From NCBI GenBank assembly GCA_030522415.1, contig CM060112.1, positions 15,319,227 to 15,383,226 of the forward strand: a stretch of DNA of 64,000 nt, written 5' to 3'. This DNA comes from Channallabes apus (lineage: Eukaryota > Chordata > Actinopteri > Siluriformes > Clariidae). The translations under genes were made by a program, and so were the position numbers. Position 1 is the first letter of the stretch. Every line of letters begins with the position of its first letter. This document shows positions 1 through 11,065 of this stretch, one piece after another. Under the pieces are notes generated by a model that searched no databases, was not told the DNA's origin, and worked only from the letters and a program-made list of their open reading frames with translations.

Positions 1-780
1 GAGCCAAATGGAGCCGCAGGAGGCAACACAAGCAATTTGCTTCACCACCTCCGCCATAAACACGTCCTGGAATATGAAGAATGAAACTTAAGATCTGCAT
101 CCTCTTCCACATCTGCAGGTAACGATAAAGTTATAGCACTGCAACACAAAACGCGACTCAGACGTCACTCAAAGACGCGTTTACTAAGGGGACCGCCTAC
201 GACAAGAAAAGGAAACGATATTAACGATATTACCAACGCTATTACTTTCCACTTAGCTAAAGACATGGTACCGATTAATACTCTAATAATATTAATACTG
301 AAGTAATATTATTAATGTTTCGCAAAGTGAAAAGTTTCACTCCTTTTGTATTTACCTGTTTCAGGTAATTTGCCTTAATGAAAGTCCAGTGGATAAAGTT
401 TTCATTTTGCAGTTACAGGGGACATATTGTTTACATTGTAGTCGGCTTAAAGATGTTTTCAAGTTGCAAAACTTGCACAATAAAGTGTTGTGTATTTTGA
501 CTGCAAGTCATGAATTCTGATTTCTTCACCTCATTACAATTATGAGTGCCACCGTCACCTCTTTGTGAACAGCAGCATTTTGTGAGACCAATCAAACCTG
601 GGTTAATACTAGTCCGGTCAATGTAAGCCAATATACTGCAGTAATTATTCTCTAATTTATTAGGAAATTGGGTTAACACCTAATCATCCATGGGGAAAAA
701 AATACCGTCAAATACCGTGACACCGATATAATTTTGAAAAATACCGTGATATAAATTTTTGGTCATACCGCCCAGCTCTA
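1..780 (+). mobile_element. hAT transposon remnant (left edge, internally deleted)
   Basis: Bases 1-85 translate on the plus strand into the end of a BED-type zinc finger (motif NTSNLLHHLRHKH), the DNA-binding domain at the N-terminus of many hAT transposases. A second hAT-like piece (ITNAITFHLAKDM) lies near 220-270 after a stop, so the frame is broken. The right end near 780 carries the sequence GGTCATACCGCCCAGCTCTA, the inverse of the fish hAT terminus that begins with TAGAGCTGGGCGGTATGACC. The catalytic region is absent between these parts, so this is an internally deleted, non-autonomous copy. The left end lies outside the window and no target duplication can be checked. Confidence 0.6.
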
Positions 781-944
781 GTTTGGTCCAGTGTAACATC
801 TAGGTATTATACAGGTCAGATCTGTAAATTGTATCTGCTGTTAAAAATCACTGCCCAACTGTCCACAGAATAAAAAGCCTGAGTGCTCAAAACACACGCT
901 CACTAGTCATACTGTATAATCTGTGTCAATAATGTGCATCTTAC

Positions 945-1127
945 ATCTATGTCCTCCTGCGTGAACGTCTCAGGGTCTTCCCCCATCATGTTGGCCAGGT
1001 GCCGTTTGCCAATATTGAAGTCTTCTATTTGTTTCGTAATATATTCTTCTGAAAACTTTTCAGGTCCGGCAGCTGCAAGGTTCTTCCTCCATGCGGCTGA
1101 AGACACACAGATCTGCCTGCTGATCAG
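945..1127 (-). CDS. mrps9: mitochondrial ribosomal protein S9 (uS9m), exon 2
   Basis: Second coding exon of the small-subunit protein uS9m of the mitochondrial ribosome. It is 183 nt (61 codons, phase 0 at both ends). The translation includes [19 protein letters not shown], which I recognise as the conserved N-terminal mature region of vertebrate MRPS9. The acceptor is a pyrimidine-rich tract ending in CTCTAG at 1128-1130, and the donor is GTAAG at 944-940. The C-terminal S9 fold, which contacts rRNA, lies in exons beyond the left edge. The phase matches exon 1 exactly, and no disruption is seen, so the gene looks functional. Confidence 0.9.
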
Positions 1128-1632
1128 CTAGAGAAACAAAAAGAGAATTAAACAACAGCGGTAACATAGCAGTCCAGTATCTACAAACTGTCTATAATTC
1201 ACATGGAATAATTAACAATTAAGAATAGCTGTTTAATAGTCATCAGAATAAATACATGTGGCCATGATTCACATAACTCGATAAAGCCAGTGTTACCAGA
1301 CACACTTAAATACACAAAATAATACTGGCACACGTTTATTAGTAAACTTTTGACTTTGTGTTGTTCAAATATGGTAAAGAAAATTATAATAAATTCTAAT
1401 ATTTGGACCGAAGATGATAGGAGGACCTTCTGCTTTCATTATGGCTGTGGGGTCATTTTGGTCATAAGCTTGTGCAATGTCACAACATTTATTCCACATT
1501 CAGTCCAGAGTCACATTAATTTCTCTACTACAAAACTTCCCCAGGACATGCCATAGGTTTTTCAATGGGTCGTCCGGGAAAATCCCGGATTCATCAAGAA
1601 ATCATCATTCAGTTTATTCAGGTAGTCAGCTG

Positions 1633-2082
1633 TAGGGCTGCACGATATTAGGAAAATATGCGATATGTTGTTGAATACTGCGATAATGATATTTATTGCG
1701 ATATAACATTTCCCTAGAGAAATGCATTTTTTTATTATTGGCAATTTTTTTTTATCATTTATATATGTAATGATCATACTAAAATAAACAGGTAATAGAT
1801 ATTCGTCTGATGTAATTAAATCTAATTCAGGCTAAAAATAAACTATATGTCAAGGAAGTTGCAAATATTTAGACTTCAAAACACTGTGAATGATTTAAAA
1901 CCCTCAGCAGATATTCTGACTTCTGGTTTGCCAACACAATATGAATTACTTTCAAACATTACTTTTTATTTACATGTAACCATACACTCATCGATTTCAT
2001 TTATCGCAATTCTTTGCAATATAGATATTGCGTATACCATTATCGCGATAACGATAATTCTTCGATATATTGTGCAGCTCTA
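1633..2082. mobile_element. hAT MITE, 450 bp, with 8-bp target duplication
   Basis: The element starts TAGGGCTGCACGATA and ends with the near-inverse ATATTGTGCAGCTCTA. It is flanked by perfect 8-bp direct repeats GTCAGCTG at 1625-1632 and 2083-2090, the target-duplication length of hAT elements. The interior is AT-rich, with cGATAt/tATCGc motifs near both ends and no transposase, so it is non-autonomous. It sits inside the Tc1 fossil of mrps9 intron 1 and is therefore younger than it. Confidence 0.88.
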
Positions 2083-2225
2083 GTCAGCTGACCTCATTTT
2101 TTGGGCACATAACTTTGCTGAACCTAGACCTGACCAATTGAAGCAACACCAGATCATAACACTGCCCGCACTGGCTTGTATGGTAGGCACTAGGCATATT
2201 GGGATCACTTTGTCCGCATCACTTT

Positions 2226-2600
2226 TTATTAATAATATTCTTATTTGATTTATTATTATTTTACATATACTACTAATACAAATTTTAAAAAGTATAATTA
2301 TTATTATTATTATTATATAAAGTCCTATTGGCATCATAATCAGAATTACCCAGTTATTTCATTTATATTTAGGCATTTGGCAGATGCTCTTGAATCCAGA
2401 GCGACTTACATTTTTTGAGCAGTTGAGGGTTAAGCAAGGCGCTCAAGGGCCCAACAGTGGCAACTTGGTGGTTGTGGGGTTTGAACCTGGGATCTTCCGA
2501 ACCGTAGTCCAATGCCTTAACCACTGAGCTACCCCTGGGCTAGTTATCATGAACATATTGCAAAATAATGACATTCCATGGTTTTATTATACATGACCCC
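2226..2600. repeat. Interspersed repeat (family X), copy 1, split by a SINE
   Basis: The flanks of the SINE at 2358-2541 form one repeat (CATCATAATCAGAATTACCC before it; ATGACATTCCATGGTTTTAT after it) that recurs without the SINE at 4302-4376. The copy interrupts the Tc1 fossil, whose sequence resumes at about 2601. The family has no recognised coding content and I do not know its class. Confidence 0.6.
2358..2541 (-). mobile_element. tRNA-derived SINE (V-SINE-like), minus strand
   Basis: On the minus strand the element opens with a tRNA-like promoter: A box in GGTAGCTCAGTGG and B box GGTTCAAACCC. It ends with the tail GTCGCTCTGGAT...GCATCTGCCAAATG shared by vertebrate V-SINEs and borrowed from a LINE partner. 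Six-base direct repeats AGTTAT at 2352-2357 and 2542-2547 look like the target duplication, supported by the unfilled paralogous site at about 4322. Confidence 0.82.
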
Positions 2601-3015
2601 GGCCATCACTCTGGAACAGGGTAAATCTGTTGGGTGTAATACGTTTTATGCTCCCTAACAAACTGAATCCTTTTTTTCTGATTAGCCTTAACGGTAAGTG
2701 CTTCTCATAAGGCTGCACAGCTGTTTAGTCCTAATCCCTTGTGTTCACGTCACATTGCGCATTTGGAAAAGCTCTTACTTTCAGTGATAAACATAGCTGA
2801 GTTCTACTGTTGGTTTTTTGTTTAGCTTTGTTTTGACAAATTGAGTTTAAGTGATCTTCCATCACACTCATTCAAGATGCTTTAATAATGCAGTTTTTGA
2901 CACTTCTGGAACAGTTACACCTTTGCCACAGCCACAGGATATGTCTTCTGACATGCTTGTTTAAGAAATGATTAGCTACTCACTGCATCAGCTAGGGTTA
3001 AATAACTTTATTAAT

Positions 3016-3537
3016 CCTATTAATATTAATATTAATAGAACCATATTAATCACTGCAGTAATTATCCAATGAAAGACTATAGAAACTTAGCTACACTACA
3101 CTAGGTGGTGTCCTTTTGGCCAGGCACTTTGTGATATTTTCATTTATTAAAAATTTTAAATCCACACACTAGAGATTTAATATAATAGATAAACGCTAAA
3201 TATGTACTAAATGCATTATTTGGGTATTTTACATGGGTGAGATTATAGGTCTTTTACATCAAACAACAAAAAAATCAACTTTATCTTTTCAACCAGAGAC
3301 AGCACAAGGGCAACAAGAGCTGCATCCAAAACCGAATATAACTGCACTAAAAAGGACACCAAATGCAGAGCAGGCTCGCTCTATTCTAGCACACTATCTA
3401 GTACCGAGAAGGTGAGGGGATGCGGTTTGAGATGTGACCTGTCATCGGTAAGCTTTACCGCTAATCACTACAGCAAGCGATGAGCCAAAAGAGACTTAGC
3501 TTTAAAAAATGTTATAAAACAGAAGTAGGGCCTTTAC
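3016..3537. other. Remainder of mrps9 intron 1
   Basis: AT-rich intronic sequence between the Tc1 fossil and exon 1. I see no open frame with coding character and no structured RNA. Confidence 0.5.
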
Positions 3538-3636
3538 CTGCCGGTTCAAGTTTGAGGGAGGAATAAACGCACTCCAACGACAGTTGGCACATTTTGAGAA
3601 AATGCTCCGCACAGCTCTACTACTGGGCGCAGCCAT
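3538..3636 (-). CDS. mrps9: mitochondrial ribosomal protein S9, exon 1 (start codon)
   Basis: First coding exon, 99 nt and 33 codons, beginning MAAPSSRAVRSIF and ending in CAG just before a GTAAAG donor at 3537. The peptide is rich in Arg, Ser and Ala with almost no acidic residues, as expected of a mitochondrial targeting presequence; cleavage would fall within it or in early exon 2. The start was chosen because it is the ATG giving a phase-0 join to exon 2 and it sits directly below an ETS promoter site. Short first exons encoding the import signal are usual for this gene. Exon 1 itself is not strongly conserved, so its identity rests on position, phase and composition. Confidence 0.78.
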
Positions 3637-3692
3637 GTTGAAATACAAGCGCACGCTTTTACCGGAAATAGTCGTTTTATTCTAGCATACAT

Positions 3693-3701
3693 CACTTCCG
3701 G
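3693..3701 (-). promoter_or_regulatory. ETS/GABP (NRF-2) site in the mrps9 promoter
   Basis: On the minus strand this reads CCGGAAGTG, the consensus for ETS factors such as GABPA (NRF-2), about 57 bp upstream of the mrps9 ATG. Nuclear genes for mitochondrial ribosomal proteins often use such sites close to TATA-less start sites. A second GGAA core lies at 3661-3669 on the plus strand. No TATA box is evident. Confidence 0.55.
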
Positions 3702-3888
3702 ATTTTCCAGTCGCGTGTAAAAGTATATATTAAAAAAAAAAGATCTCGAGGCTGAAACGACTAAATTCGTTAATTAAAATTTTGTTTACTAAATGTGAAT
3801 TAAATTTATATAAAATATTACATGTGTATTCAATTCGTAGTAACATATTGTGTACAGTATCCACAAAATCGTATTTTTTTAACTTATT

Positions 3889-3890
<2 letters not shown>

Positions 3891-3955
<65 letters not shown>

Positions 3956-3962
3956 TTTTTTT
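3891..3962. repeat. (AT)n microsatellite followed by a T run
   Basis: About 24 AT units run straight into about 25 T, just upstream of the mrps9 start region. Frames through it encode only Tyr-Ile and Phe runs. Confidence 0.97.
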
Positions 3963-4113
3963 GCTATTAGACATTGCTGTATCAAGTTCTCATCACTTTC
4001 TCATAATTAAAGGCCAGTTTTTCCCCTAGCATTTTCCCAGTCAGGGCCCCTTTTAACTATAAAATTAATTAATGGCTCCATTAGAACAGATTGGCCTGCA
4101 TAAATAATAATAA

Positions 4114-4292
4114 TATAGCTCAGTAGCTCAGTGGTTAAGGCATCCCAGGTTCAAACCCCACAACCACCAAGTTGCCACTGTTGGGCCCTTGAGCAAGGCC
4201 CTTAACCCTCAACTGCTCAGATGTATAATTAGATAAAAAAATTTAAGTCGCTCTGGATAAGAGCGTCTGCCAAATGCCTAAATGTAATAAAG
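4114..4292 (+). mobile_element. tRNA-derived SINE (V-SINE-like), second copy
   Basis: Same family as the copy at 2358-2541, in the opposite orientation: TAGCTCAGTGG A box, GGTTCAAACCC B box, and the tail GTCGCTCTGGATAAGAGCGT. About 20 bp between the boxes are missing relative to the first copy (GGCATCCCAGG junction), so its internal promoter is shortened. Confidence 0.8.
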
Positions 4293-4295
4293 TGT

Positions 4296-4395
4296 CTTTG
4301 GTGTCATCATCAGAATTACCCAGTTATCATGGACATGTTGCAAAAATAATGACATTCTGTGGTTTTATTATACATGGCCAAACATTTAGACATGT
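4296..4395. repeat. Interspersed repeat (family X), copy 2, empty SINE site
   Basis: Contains CAGAATTACCCAGTTATCAT at 4311 with no SINE, then ATGACATTCTGTGGTTTTAT. It pairs with the filled copy at 2226-2600 and shows the pre-insertion state of that site. Confidence 0.6.
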
Positions 4396-4435
4396 ATCAG
4401 TACAACTATAAGTTTCTTTGCTCCACCAGGAACAG

Positions 4436-4595
4436 GGTTCGGTCCCCTCAGTTTCCTCCGGGTATTCCAGTCCAAAGACATGCGCTGGGCTAACTGCCAT
4501 TTCCAAATTGCTTGTAGTGTGAGTGAGTGTGTGTGCTTGTTTGACCTGTAATGGCATAGCACCCCGTCCTAGGTGTACCCTGCCTCATATGTGAT
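4436..4595 (+). mobile_element. Decayed tRNA-SINE tail fragment
   Basis: Carries CAGTTTCCTCCGGGTATTCCAGTCCAAAGACATGC-type sequence and TGTACCCTGCCT, diverged matches to the body of the full SINE at 40119-40480 read in its own orientation. The tRNA-like head is missing. Confidence 0.65.
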
Positions 4596-4954
4596 AAACA
4601 GTCACCTTCAACAGTGAATCACCAACTGAACATCCACCATGTGTTCATTAAATGCTAACTTTAGCAACAACAAAAAAAAAGTCAATTTTTTCCATTTACT
4701 TAAATATATTGTTGAGAAGAAGACAATATATCTTTCATTATCTTTTAATATATCAATTTGCTTGTGAATTGTCTGTATGCAGTTAATTAATAAAAAGCAT
4801 TTCTAACCACCTAAGGTCTACTTAATAAAGTCAATATGAAAATTTTCAGATTTTTTTTAATGCTCAAAAGCACTTTATAGTAATATTGACTCAGTAAACA
4901 TGTACAGTAATAATTTGCCTATTTATTATGAGCCATGGATTTTTTTTTAATTAC

Positions 4955-5039
4955 ATTATTATTATTATTATTATTATTATTGTTGTTGTTGTTGTTGTTA
5001 CTATTACTATTACTATTATTATTATTATTATTATTATTA
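4955..5039. repeat. Compound (ATT)n/(TTG)n/(CTATTA)n microsatellite
   Basis: ATT, GTT and CTATTA units follow each other in one tract, which shows point-mutated units expanding in turn. Confidence 0.95.
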
Positions 5040-5358
5040 CATGAACTATTCACATTAATAGCATTTATAGGTCTAATTTATTAGTATTTGTTAAATAAAC
5101 TTATTCAGTTCAAACGACCAGTCACATATGCGAGTAACTGTAAGAACAATGGTTTGTGATGCAGTTTAGATCCTGACTAAGAACTAATGCCTTAATGAGC
5201 ATAATATGCAGGTCTGTTAGCCCCTGGAGTGATAAATGCAGTGTACTTTCAGTCTTAAAGAACTTAAATCAACACTGTACAATTACTTCTTTATGTATGT
5301 ATGACTGAAATCACTATGTCCAACCAATTCCTTCATTAAAAGAAAAAAAAATGAATAA

Positions 5359-5361
<3 letters not shown>

Positions 5362-5449
<88 letters not shown>
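5362..5449. repeat. Long (AT)n microsatellite
   Basis: About 44 uninterrupted AT units, followed by a short duplicated GGTGGTATATA/GGTGGTAATATA stretch. Confidence 0.97.
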
Positions 5450-5451
<2 letters not shown>

Positions 5452-5751
5452 TGGTATATAGGTGGTAATATATATATTTGGTTTTAGGTGCTGGTGATTT
5501 ATTTATTTATTTTTTATTCTGACTGGACAATAAGCCTCTAACCAGTCTGCTCAGATTATGAAATAGCTATGTATTATTGTCATTTGTTTTGCATTGAGCA
5601 AAAGACGTGGGCAGTGGGCTTTTGCTACACACGTTCTTTATTGTAACCTAAAGAAAGTAAAAAAAAAAAAAAAAAAGCTATATCATTATTGCTATTATTA
5701 AAATTTACGAAAGGTGAACATTATTTAAACATTTATGGACATTTACAGTAT

Positions 5752-5865
5752 GGCAGCATGGTGGCTTAGTGGTTAGCATAGTTGCCTTGCACCTCCTGGG
5801 TCGAATGACAATTCCTTCCTGCAATTTGGGAATGTCTGTAGTGTGTGAATGACAATCAGGCATCA
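5752..5865 (+). mobile_element. Decayed tRNA-SINE head fragment
   Basis: GGCAGCATGGTGGCTTAGTG and GTTGCCTTGCACCTCCTGGG match the tRNA-like head of the SINE at 40119-40480, then the copy jumps to TTTGGGAATGTCTGTAGTGT from the body, so it is internally deleted. Confidence 0.7.
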
Positions 5866-6480
5866 AGCTGGCAACTTAACCCCTTAAGTAACTGTCACAG
5901 AAATGACGGATATATCTCCAACGTGGGGAGTATCTGTCGCCCAATGTACCAGATGCACGTGGTTGGGTCAAATACAGAAATGGTGTAATGCCGTTATGGT
6001 AATGCTGTTCTATTGTGCTGAAAATCTTGAATGAATAACATGAACAAAGTGTAGTAAATAATGTTCAGGGATCAAATGGTTAGAAATTATTTCATATATT
6101 TACTAGCAGGAACTAACTTGTTTTGCTGATATTAAATTTAATATACCAATTCAAACTGTAACATCATCTTGTATAAAAACAATGTAATAAATGCATAATT
6201 GTTGGCAAGTCATGCTTTAGATATTACTTATACCAGAGCACTGTTATGTAACGACTCAGCAATGATAATAGTGTTATCAGGCAAAACAATTAAAAACATG
6301 ATGTTTTTCAACAGTAACAGCTTATTCACCTAGACTTATACAGTATTTGCTTTACATAATATAAGTTAAATAAATTGGATTTAAAACGTGTTCAACAAAA
6401 TGACATTTAAGAAAAATTATGTATATGGTGAAATGTTTTGTAAAGTGATGGTTATTTAACTTTTTTTAGAAGCATCTCCA
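5866..6480. other. Intergenic, nothing recognised
   Basis: Unique AT-rich sequence without coding frames, repeats or structured motifs that I can identify. Confidence 0.5.
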
Positions 6481-6589
6481 GCATCAGTGCTATGTGATGA
6501 AAAAGTTAAAAACTGTAACATTACATCGTCACACAAAAGTCTTTAGGATAAATGGCATTGCATTTTGTGGTTTCATGGTAACACTGTCT

Positions 6590-7105
6590 TCTCAACTGTC
6601 TTCTCTTTTCTCAACTTCAAGAGGTGGTGAAGGAAAGGCTCTAACATGTTTCATGATGAGACTCTTGGCCGCTGTAAAACATTTGAATGGTGCAAACATT
6701 TTAAGAAAAGCCATATGTGCATGAAGGATAATCCCAGCCAAGGTGGATTTGAGCCCATTGCAGTTGTTCGTGTGAACATTCATCACGTGGAAAGCCTGTC
6801 CTTTATAATCAATGCACAACTTGAGGAAGAGATGCATCTGTCTGTGGGAACTGTACATACAATCATTCATGAGCACCACTTACACATTAGAAGAACTTGT
6901 CTGAACATCCCCTGTACAGTCCTGAGCTTGCTTTAAGTGATTTCCACGTTTGTGCCATTAAAGGAGTTCCTGGGAGGCCAGCACTTCAGACGTGAAGCAG
7001 AAATCCTGCTCATCGCTCTGGCATACTGAGAAAACTTTCCACTTCGAGGGTGTCCAAGCACTAGTGAAACACTATGATATATAGAAAAATAGTGTTTGGT
7101 TATTC
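6590..7105 (+). pseudogene. mariner transposase fossil
   Basis: The frame at 6646-6936 contains DETLGRCKTFEWCKHFKKSH and later SVGTVHTIIHEHHLHIRR, diverged matches to the N-terminal paired helix-turn-helix region of mariner (Mos1/SETMAR-type) transposases. Immediately after, ALSDFHVCAIK and, further on, EGVQALVKHYD match the C-terminal end, where SDFHLF carries the last catalytic Asp of the D,D34D triad. The central catalytic part with the first two Asp residues is deleted, and stops break the C-terminal part. This is a dead, internally deleted copy. Flanking inverted repeats were not found. Confidence 0.72.
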
Positions 7106-7369
7106 TGCATAATCAGAAGTTCCAGTTTGACTCAAACATCCTTTGTATAGATAACATAAAATGTTCGTAATTTTTTTAACCCTCTGGTTAAAACCAATTT
7201 CAAACCTCAAATCTTTGAACATAAACCTAATAATGTATGTAACTCTAAACTATCGATTATAGTACCCATATTTCATACATAAAATATTTTGAAAGCAGTT
7301 CTGTATTCGTACCGAAAATTATTACTTTACTTTTTTGTTCTTCTCTAACTTAGCCATTATTTAGCACTA

Positions 7370-7660
7370 ACGATCACAAGGCTGTGCTCCACAGGCACGT
7401 GCTGTGTTACAGATCAATGCTCTCTCATCACATGTACCATCGTGACGGAGCTGAAGCTTATGCTGAGGAGTATTCATCAAACTGATCGGCTGCTAGCCTC
7501 TGGCTTGTACCAGACCACGTGTGACGCTCGTCAGTGCCATGATGAACTGTGTTTGTGCTCAGACTTTAGCTACAAGCACCGCTGTGGTTTGCTTAAGAAA
7601 AATAGACCTGACCTCTGGTCTCTAATTCACTGTAGGGAGTTAGGGGGCTAGGCATAAATC
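7370..7660. promoter_or_regulatory. Candidate conserved non-coding element
   Basis: A unique block of higher GC and complexity than its AT-rich surroundings, without splice or coding signals. Such blocks around POU3F3 are often enhancers. This is composition-based only. Confidence 0.2.
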
Positions 7661-8029
7661 ATCCATTAGCTAACTGTGTTAACACAGGAATAGCAGGCTC
7701 GCTGTTCGTATTTTGTTAGCTCGTAAGGTACCTTGTGGTTTCCTGGGTAAACTATATACAGTACAGCTAAAATATGGCTAAATAAGAGGTGAACATTTTT
7801 CAGAAGTCTTCCATGTTTATGATGAGTTTTAAATGAATTTAACACAACTGGATTATTTTGCAATTTGTTACAGAACAGAAGGAGGTACAAACTGTTCACT
7901 TAATGAAATAAATAGTAATTATGTATTTGTGATGGACACAAAAAGGTAGTACCAGATTACTGAATCTATAAGTTATGCTCAATTGGCTTTATTTTCGTCA
8001 CACTTACACAACAGTTTGATTTTGAGGAT

Positions 8030-8330
8030 TAAAAATGAGTATTGCAGAAGTCTATGGCTCGCTTGTCTTCTCTGAGGATTAATCAGCATTCTCCTTCGCT
8101 CAAGGAATTTTGGAAAAGTGGGCTCAGTCCAGTAAGCAAGTCATTAATACTTGAAAGGCGAAGGAAGCGTGTCTGTTTGGAGAACATGAGCGGAATGCCA
8201 GAATCCGTGGAATGAATTGCGGTTAGTGTTGCCGTTTGTAGAGCATTTGAATATTAAAAAAGAAATGAGCGAACAAAAGTCAGAGTGAGAGAGATCTGCT
8301 GAGCCTTTAGTGGTTGTGGTTCAGAGCTTA
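8030..8330. promoter_or_regulatory. Candidate conserved non-coding element
   Basis: Unique, non-repetitive block with homeodomain-type cores (GGATTAATCAGC, CATTAATAC). No coding signal. Function inferred from composition and location only. Confidence 0.2.
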
Positions 8331-9479
8331 TTGTAATCACAATTTTCACAGTGCTTTACAGCGATTTCCTAATATCCTTACTGGCTCGTGCCAGGATAAG
8401 CGCATCTCACCGTCTCGCCTTAAAGCTGTTATACTACTTAGCTCTACTGAGTTATGGCCAACACAATCACAATCGCAGGGCAGCATGCTCAGAGCTGCTT
8501 TTTTTCCGCTAGCATTTTTCACCATTCATGCACAATTCACTCCTAAAAACCATCTCAATAACAAAAAAATATTGAGCTTTATCCAAGAACTCAAGTGAAC
8601 TAAAGTCAGCCTGATTCGGGTGCATCAGGATAAAAGCGTCGCCGTGGATTAATTGTTGACGCTACCATTAATCTTCAGGCTTTAAACAGTAAATACATCC
8701 ATAAACAGCTGTGAGTCAGGAAAATTAAGTTGGATATCAAGAACCGGTGGAATTAGAATTACTGTACACGGTGTCCAAGAAGTGTTTATTTATTGCATCT
8801 TTTGCATAATTGCTGCTTCTTTGTAAACACACACAGATTTCTTGGGATTGTGCATTTGATTGAATGAGCTGTGTGCTGTAAACAGCATGAGCCATACGTT
8901 TCAGTATCTCCCATATGCCATAGTAATCTTAAATACTCGGTTCTGATTGGTCAGACAGAGTTTGATTTAAACATTTTTAAAACTGCAAGCTCTGAAAGCA
9001 GTTTGGCTGTATGGTTTTATTATTATAATACTAATTACTGTGCTCATAGTAATATGTTATTATATGAAAAACATACATAGGTACTTGAATGAAGCTGACG
9101 TCATCCTAGACTATAATGGATTTAAACATAATTGTCCACATGAGTGTCAGAGGTAAAGCTTTTCCAGTACTACAGTCTGCAGGATAGATGAACTTGTATT
9201 TTCTTAGGCAAAGTTATGCTGGGTAGTGAATACATTAGATTTTTTATAGTTGTTATAACATAAGTGATAACAAGAACCAACCTGTTTCACATAGTTTAAC
9301 CTAAATACAGGCATAGAAACTTTACAAAAGCCCCATATAGATTATTTTCTTACAACAGCACGCCCTGTCATGTTTTATTCCTTACGTAGCCTATTATGAA
9401 TCAACTCAAATTCATCACAAGTCGAGGGGAACATATTGATCGACACTCAGACACACTCATATGCACAGAACTGCTGGAA

Positions 9480-9850
9480 GGGAGAGAGAAAAGAAAAAGA
9501 AAAAGAAAAAGAAGAAGAAGACTGCACAGATGTGGTGTGCTTTTGGCTTTGTACGCATACGTGTGTGCCTTTGTCATGGGTGCCAGTGAACTGTTCCTGC
9601 CCCAGGGCCATTCAGCCAACCTGCTCCCCCCACCGTCCTCCGATGACTCTGCCCTGTGTGAACCAGCACATGTGCCTAAGCCAGCCATGATTGGCTTCTT
9701 ATCTGCAGGGAGCGCTGCAGAGAGAACGCTGTGATTGGAAAAAAGCAGCCGCGGGACATGAGCGAGGGCCACATGGTGTCCTTGCCTCAGCGTGGAGCCG
9801 TCCTGAGACCCTGAGCACGGTAATTCACGCAAGACCTGTGCGGCCCAGGA
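9480..9850. promoter_or_regulatory. GC-richer unique block, candidate regulatory element
   Basis: About 270 bp of complex, GC-rich sequence in an AT-rich desert, preceded by a GAAAAA purine tract. It contains two ATTGG (inverted CCAAT) cores near 9689 and 9734. Open frames on both strands span it (112 aa and 219 aa) but neither shows a protein family, splice signals or coding composition, so I read it as regulatory or an unknown non-coding exon. Confidence 0.25.
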
Positions 9851-10789
9851 GACACCGTCTGAATAATACACTCGCTTATACACACACATCAACCAAAGCC
9901 GGAAGGGAGAAAAAAAATGCAAGGACAAACAAATGATATGTATCTGTAGACACAAAAGGACAATACAGAGAGAAAATGCTTGGATTAGCTGTGTGATCCT
10001 ATACCAGTATAGTGGTGTAAGGTGATAAGGAAAACTGGGTAAAAAAAATAGGTATTTCATTAATGGTATTTTAGACCAATCAGATATTATTTTTTTTGGA
10101 GATGCACCACATCTCTAGATTTGCTAAAGTAAGAATATATTATATACTCCTTCTTCTTTTTTTTTTTTTTAATCAACTACTAAATGCTATAGGCAAACCA
10201 ACTTAAATAAGCAGCTTAAACAAATACTTGTATTGCATTGTGTTTATTTGAAGCATCTTGCCCTGTCTTTTTTGTTTTTCTAAAATTTCAGATTTGAATG
10301 AGGAAATTTTTTAATTGTTAAAAATAGATTGTATACCTTTAGTTACTCTTAATATTTAATTACCATTCCATTCCTAGCTTATAATTTGTATTTTTAACCT
10401 ATCATTTTGTACCCCTGGAAATATTAGTTTCTTTCTGCATTCTGGGTGATTTTTAGATACTTTGCTTCAAGGTTTTGCACTCCTTAAAACAAAACTGTAC
10501 CTCTTTTTTTTTCCCCCCAAAATGCATAGCACAAAAAAAAAAAAAAACTCACATTATGTTAATACATGGGCACAGAATAAGAAAACATGAATAACTCAAT
10601 TTTGACACAGATGTCAAATTCCAAATTCATGTCCATGTAAATCTGTTTCCTACTGCAGATAAGAGACAGCTTATTTTTTTAGTATCAGCATAATAATTTT
10701 ATTGCAAAATATTGTTGATGTAATCATTGTAATCATAATGCTTACGCAACTGTCCGCATCCATGGCGAACACTTAACCCAACACTTAAC

Positions 10790-11065
10790 CACCTTAAAGC
10801 TTTCAGAATCCAAGAGTGTCTCGAAGAGAGTGGGCTTTTTAATTGATAACAGAAGCGCTGTAATAAATAGAGACGTTTGGCTGAGAAGCGGAGAGAAGCT
10901 GAACCGCCAGGCGATTACCTGCTGGACTCAGGCCTCATCAATATCAAGCTAATTACAAAGCGATTGTGGCAGTGTGTGAAACCAGAAACGATCAGCAGGT
11001 AGATTGGGACGTGGCCACGGCCATCCACAGAAATTAGGGATTTTAGCTGGAGGAGGAGGAGGAGG
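10790..11065. promoter_or_regulatory. Candidate conserved enhancer
   Basis: Dense in typical developmental-enhancer cores: TTAATTGATAA, CATCAATATC, CTAATTACAAAG and CGATTGTGG, in unique sequence of balanced composition, ending in a GGAGGAGGA tract. This resembles vertebrate conserved non-coding elements near neural transcription factor genes. Conservation cannot be measured here. Confidence 0.3.

Larger units (their letters stand above)
1395..3015 (-). mobile_element. Tc1-like transposon fossil in mrps9 intron 1
   Basis: The minus strand holds a decayed Tc1-type transposase: a start codon at 2954 opening MSEDISCG, helix-turn-helix-like fragments down to about 2600, then C-terminal fragments at 2225-2090 and 1620-1395. 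The nucleotide pattern (for example CCATCACTCTGGAACAGGG at 2602) matches a high-copy fish Tc1 family as I remember it. The element is broken by stops, frameshifts and two later insertions: an hAT MITE at 1633-2082 and another repeat at about 2226-2600. The outer termini are not resolved. It has no coding capacity left. Confidence 0.65.

Noticed and set aside
2450..2535. tRNA-like sequence with A and B boxes
   Set aside because: It belongs to a SINE; no complete cloverleaf. The same holds for the copies at 4117, 40420 and 61721.
9401..10060. 219-codon open frame on the minus strand
   Set aside because: Leu/Ser/Phe-rich low-complexity translation, reads through a purine microsatellite, no domain or splice support, and overlaps open frames on the other strand.
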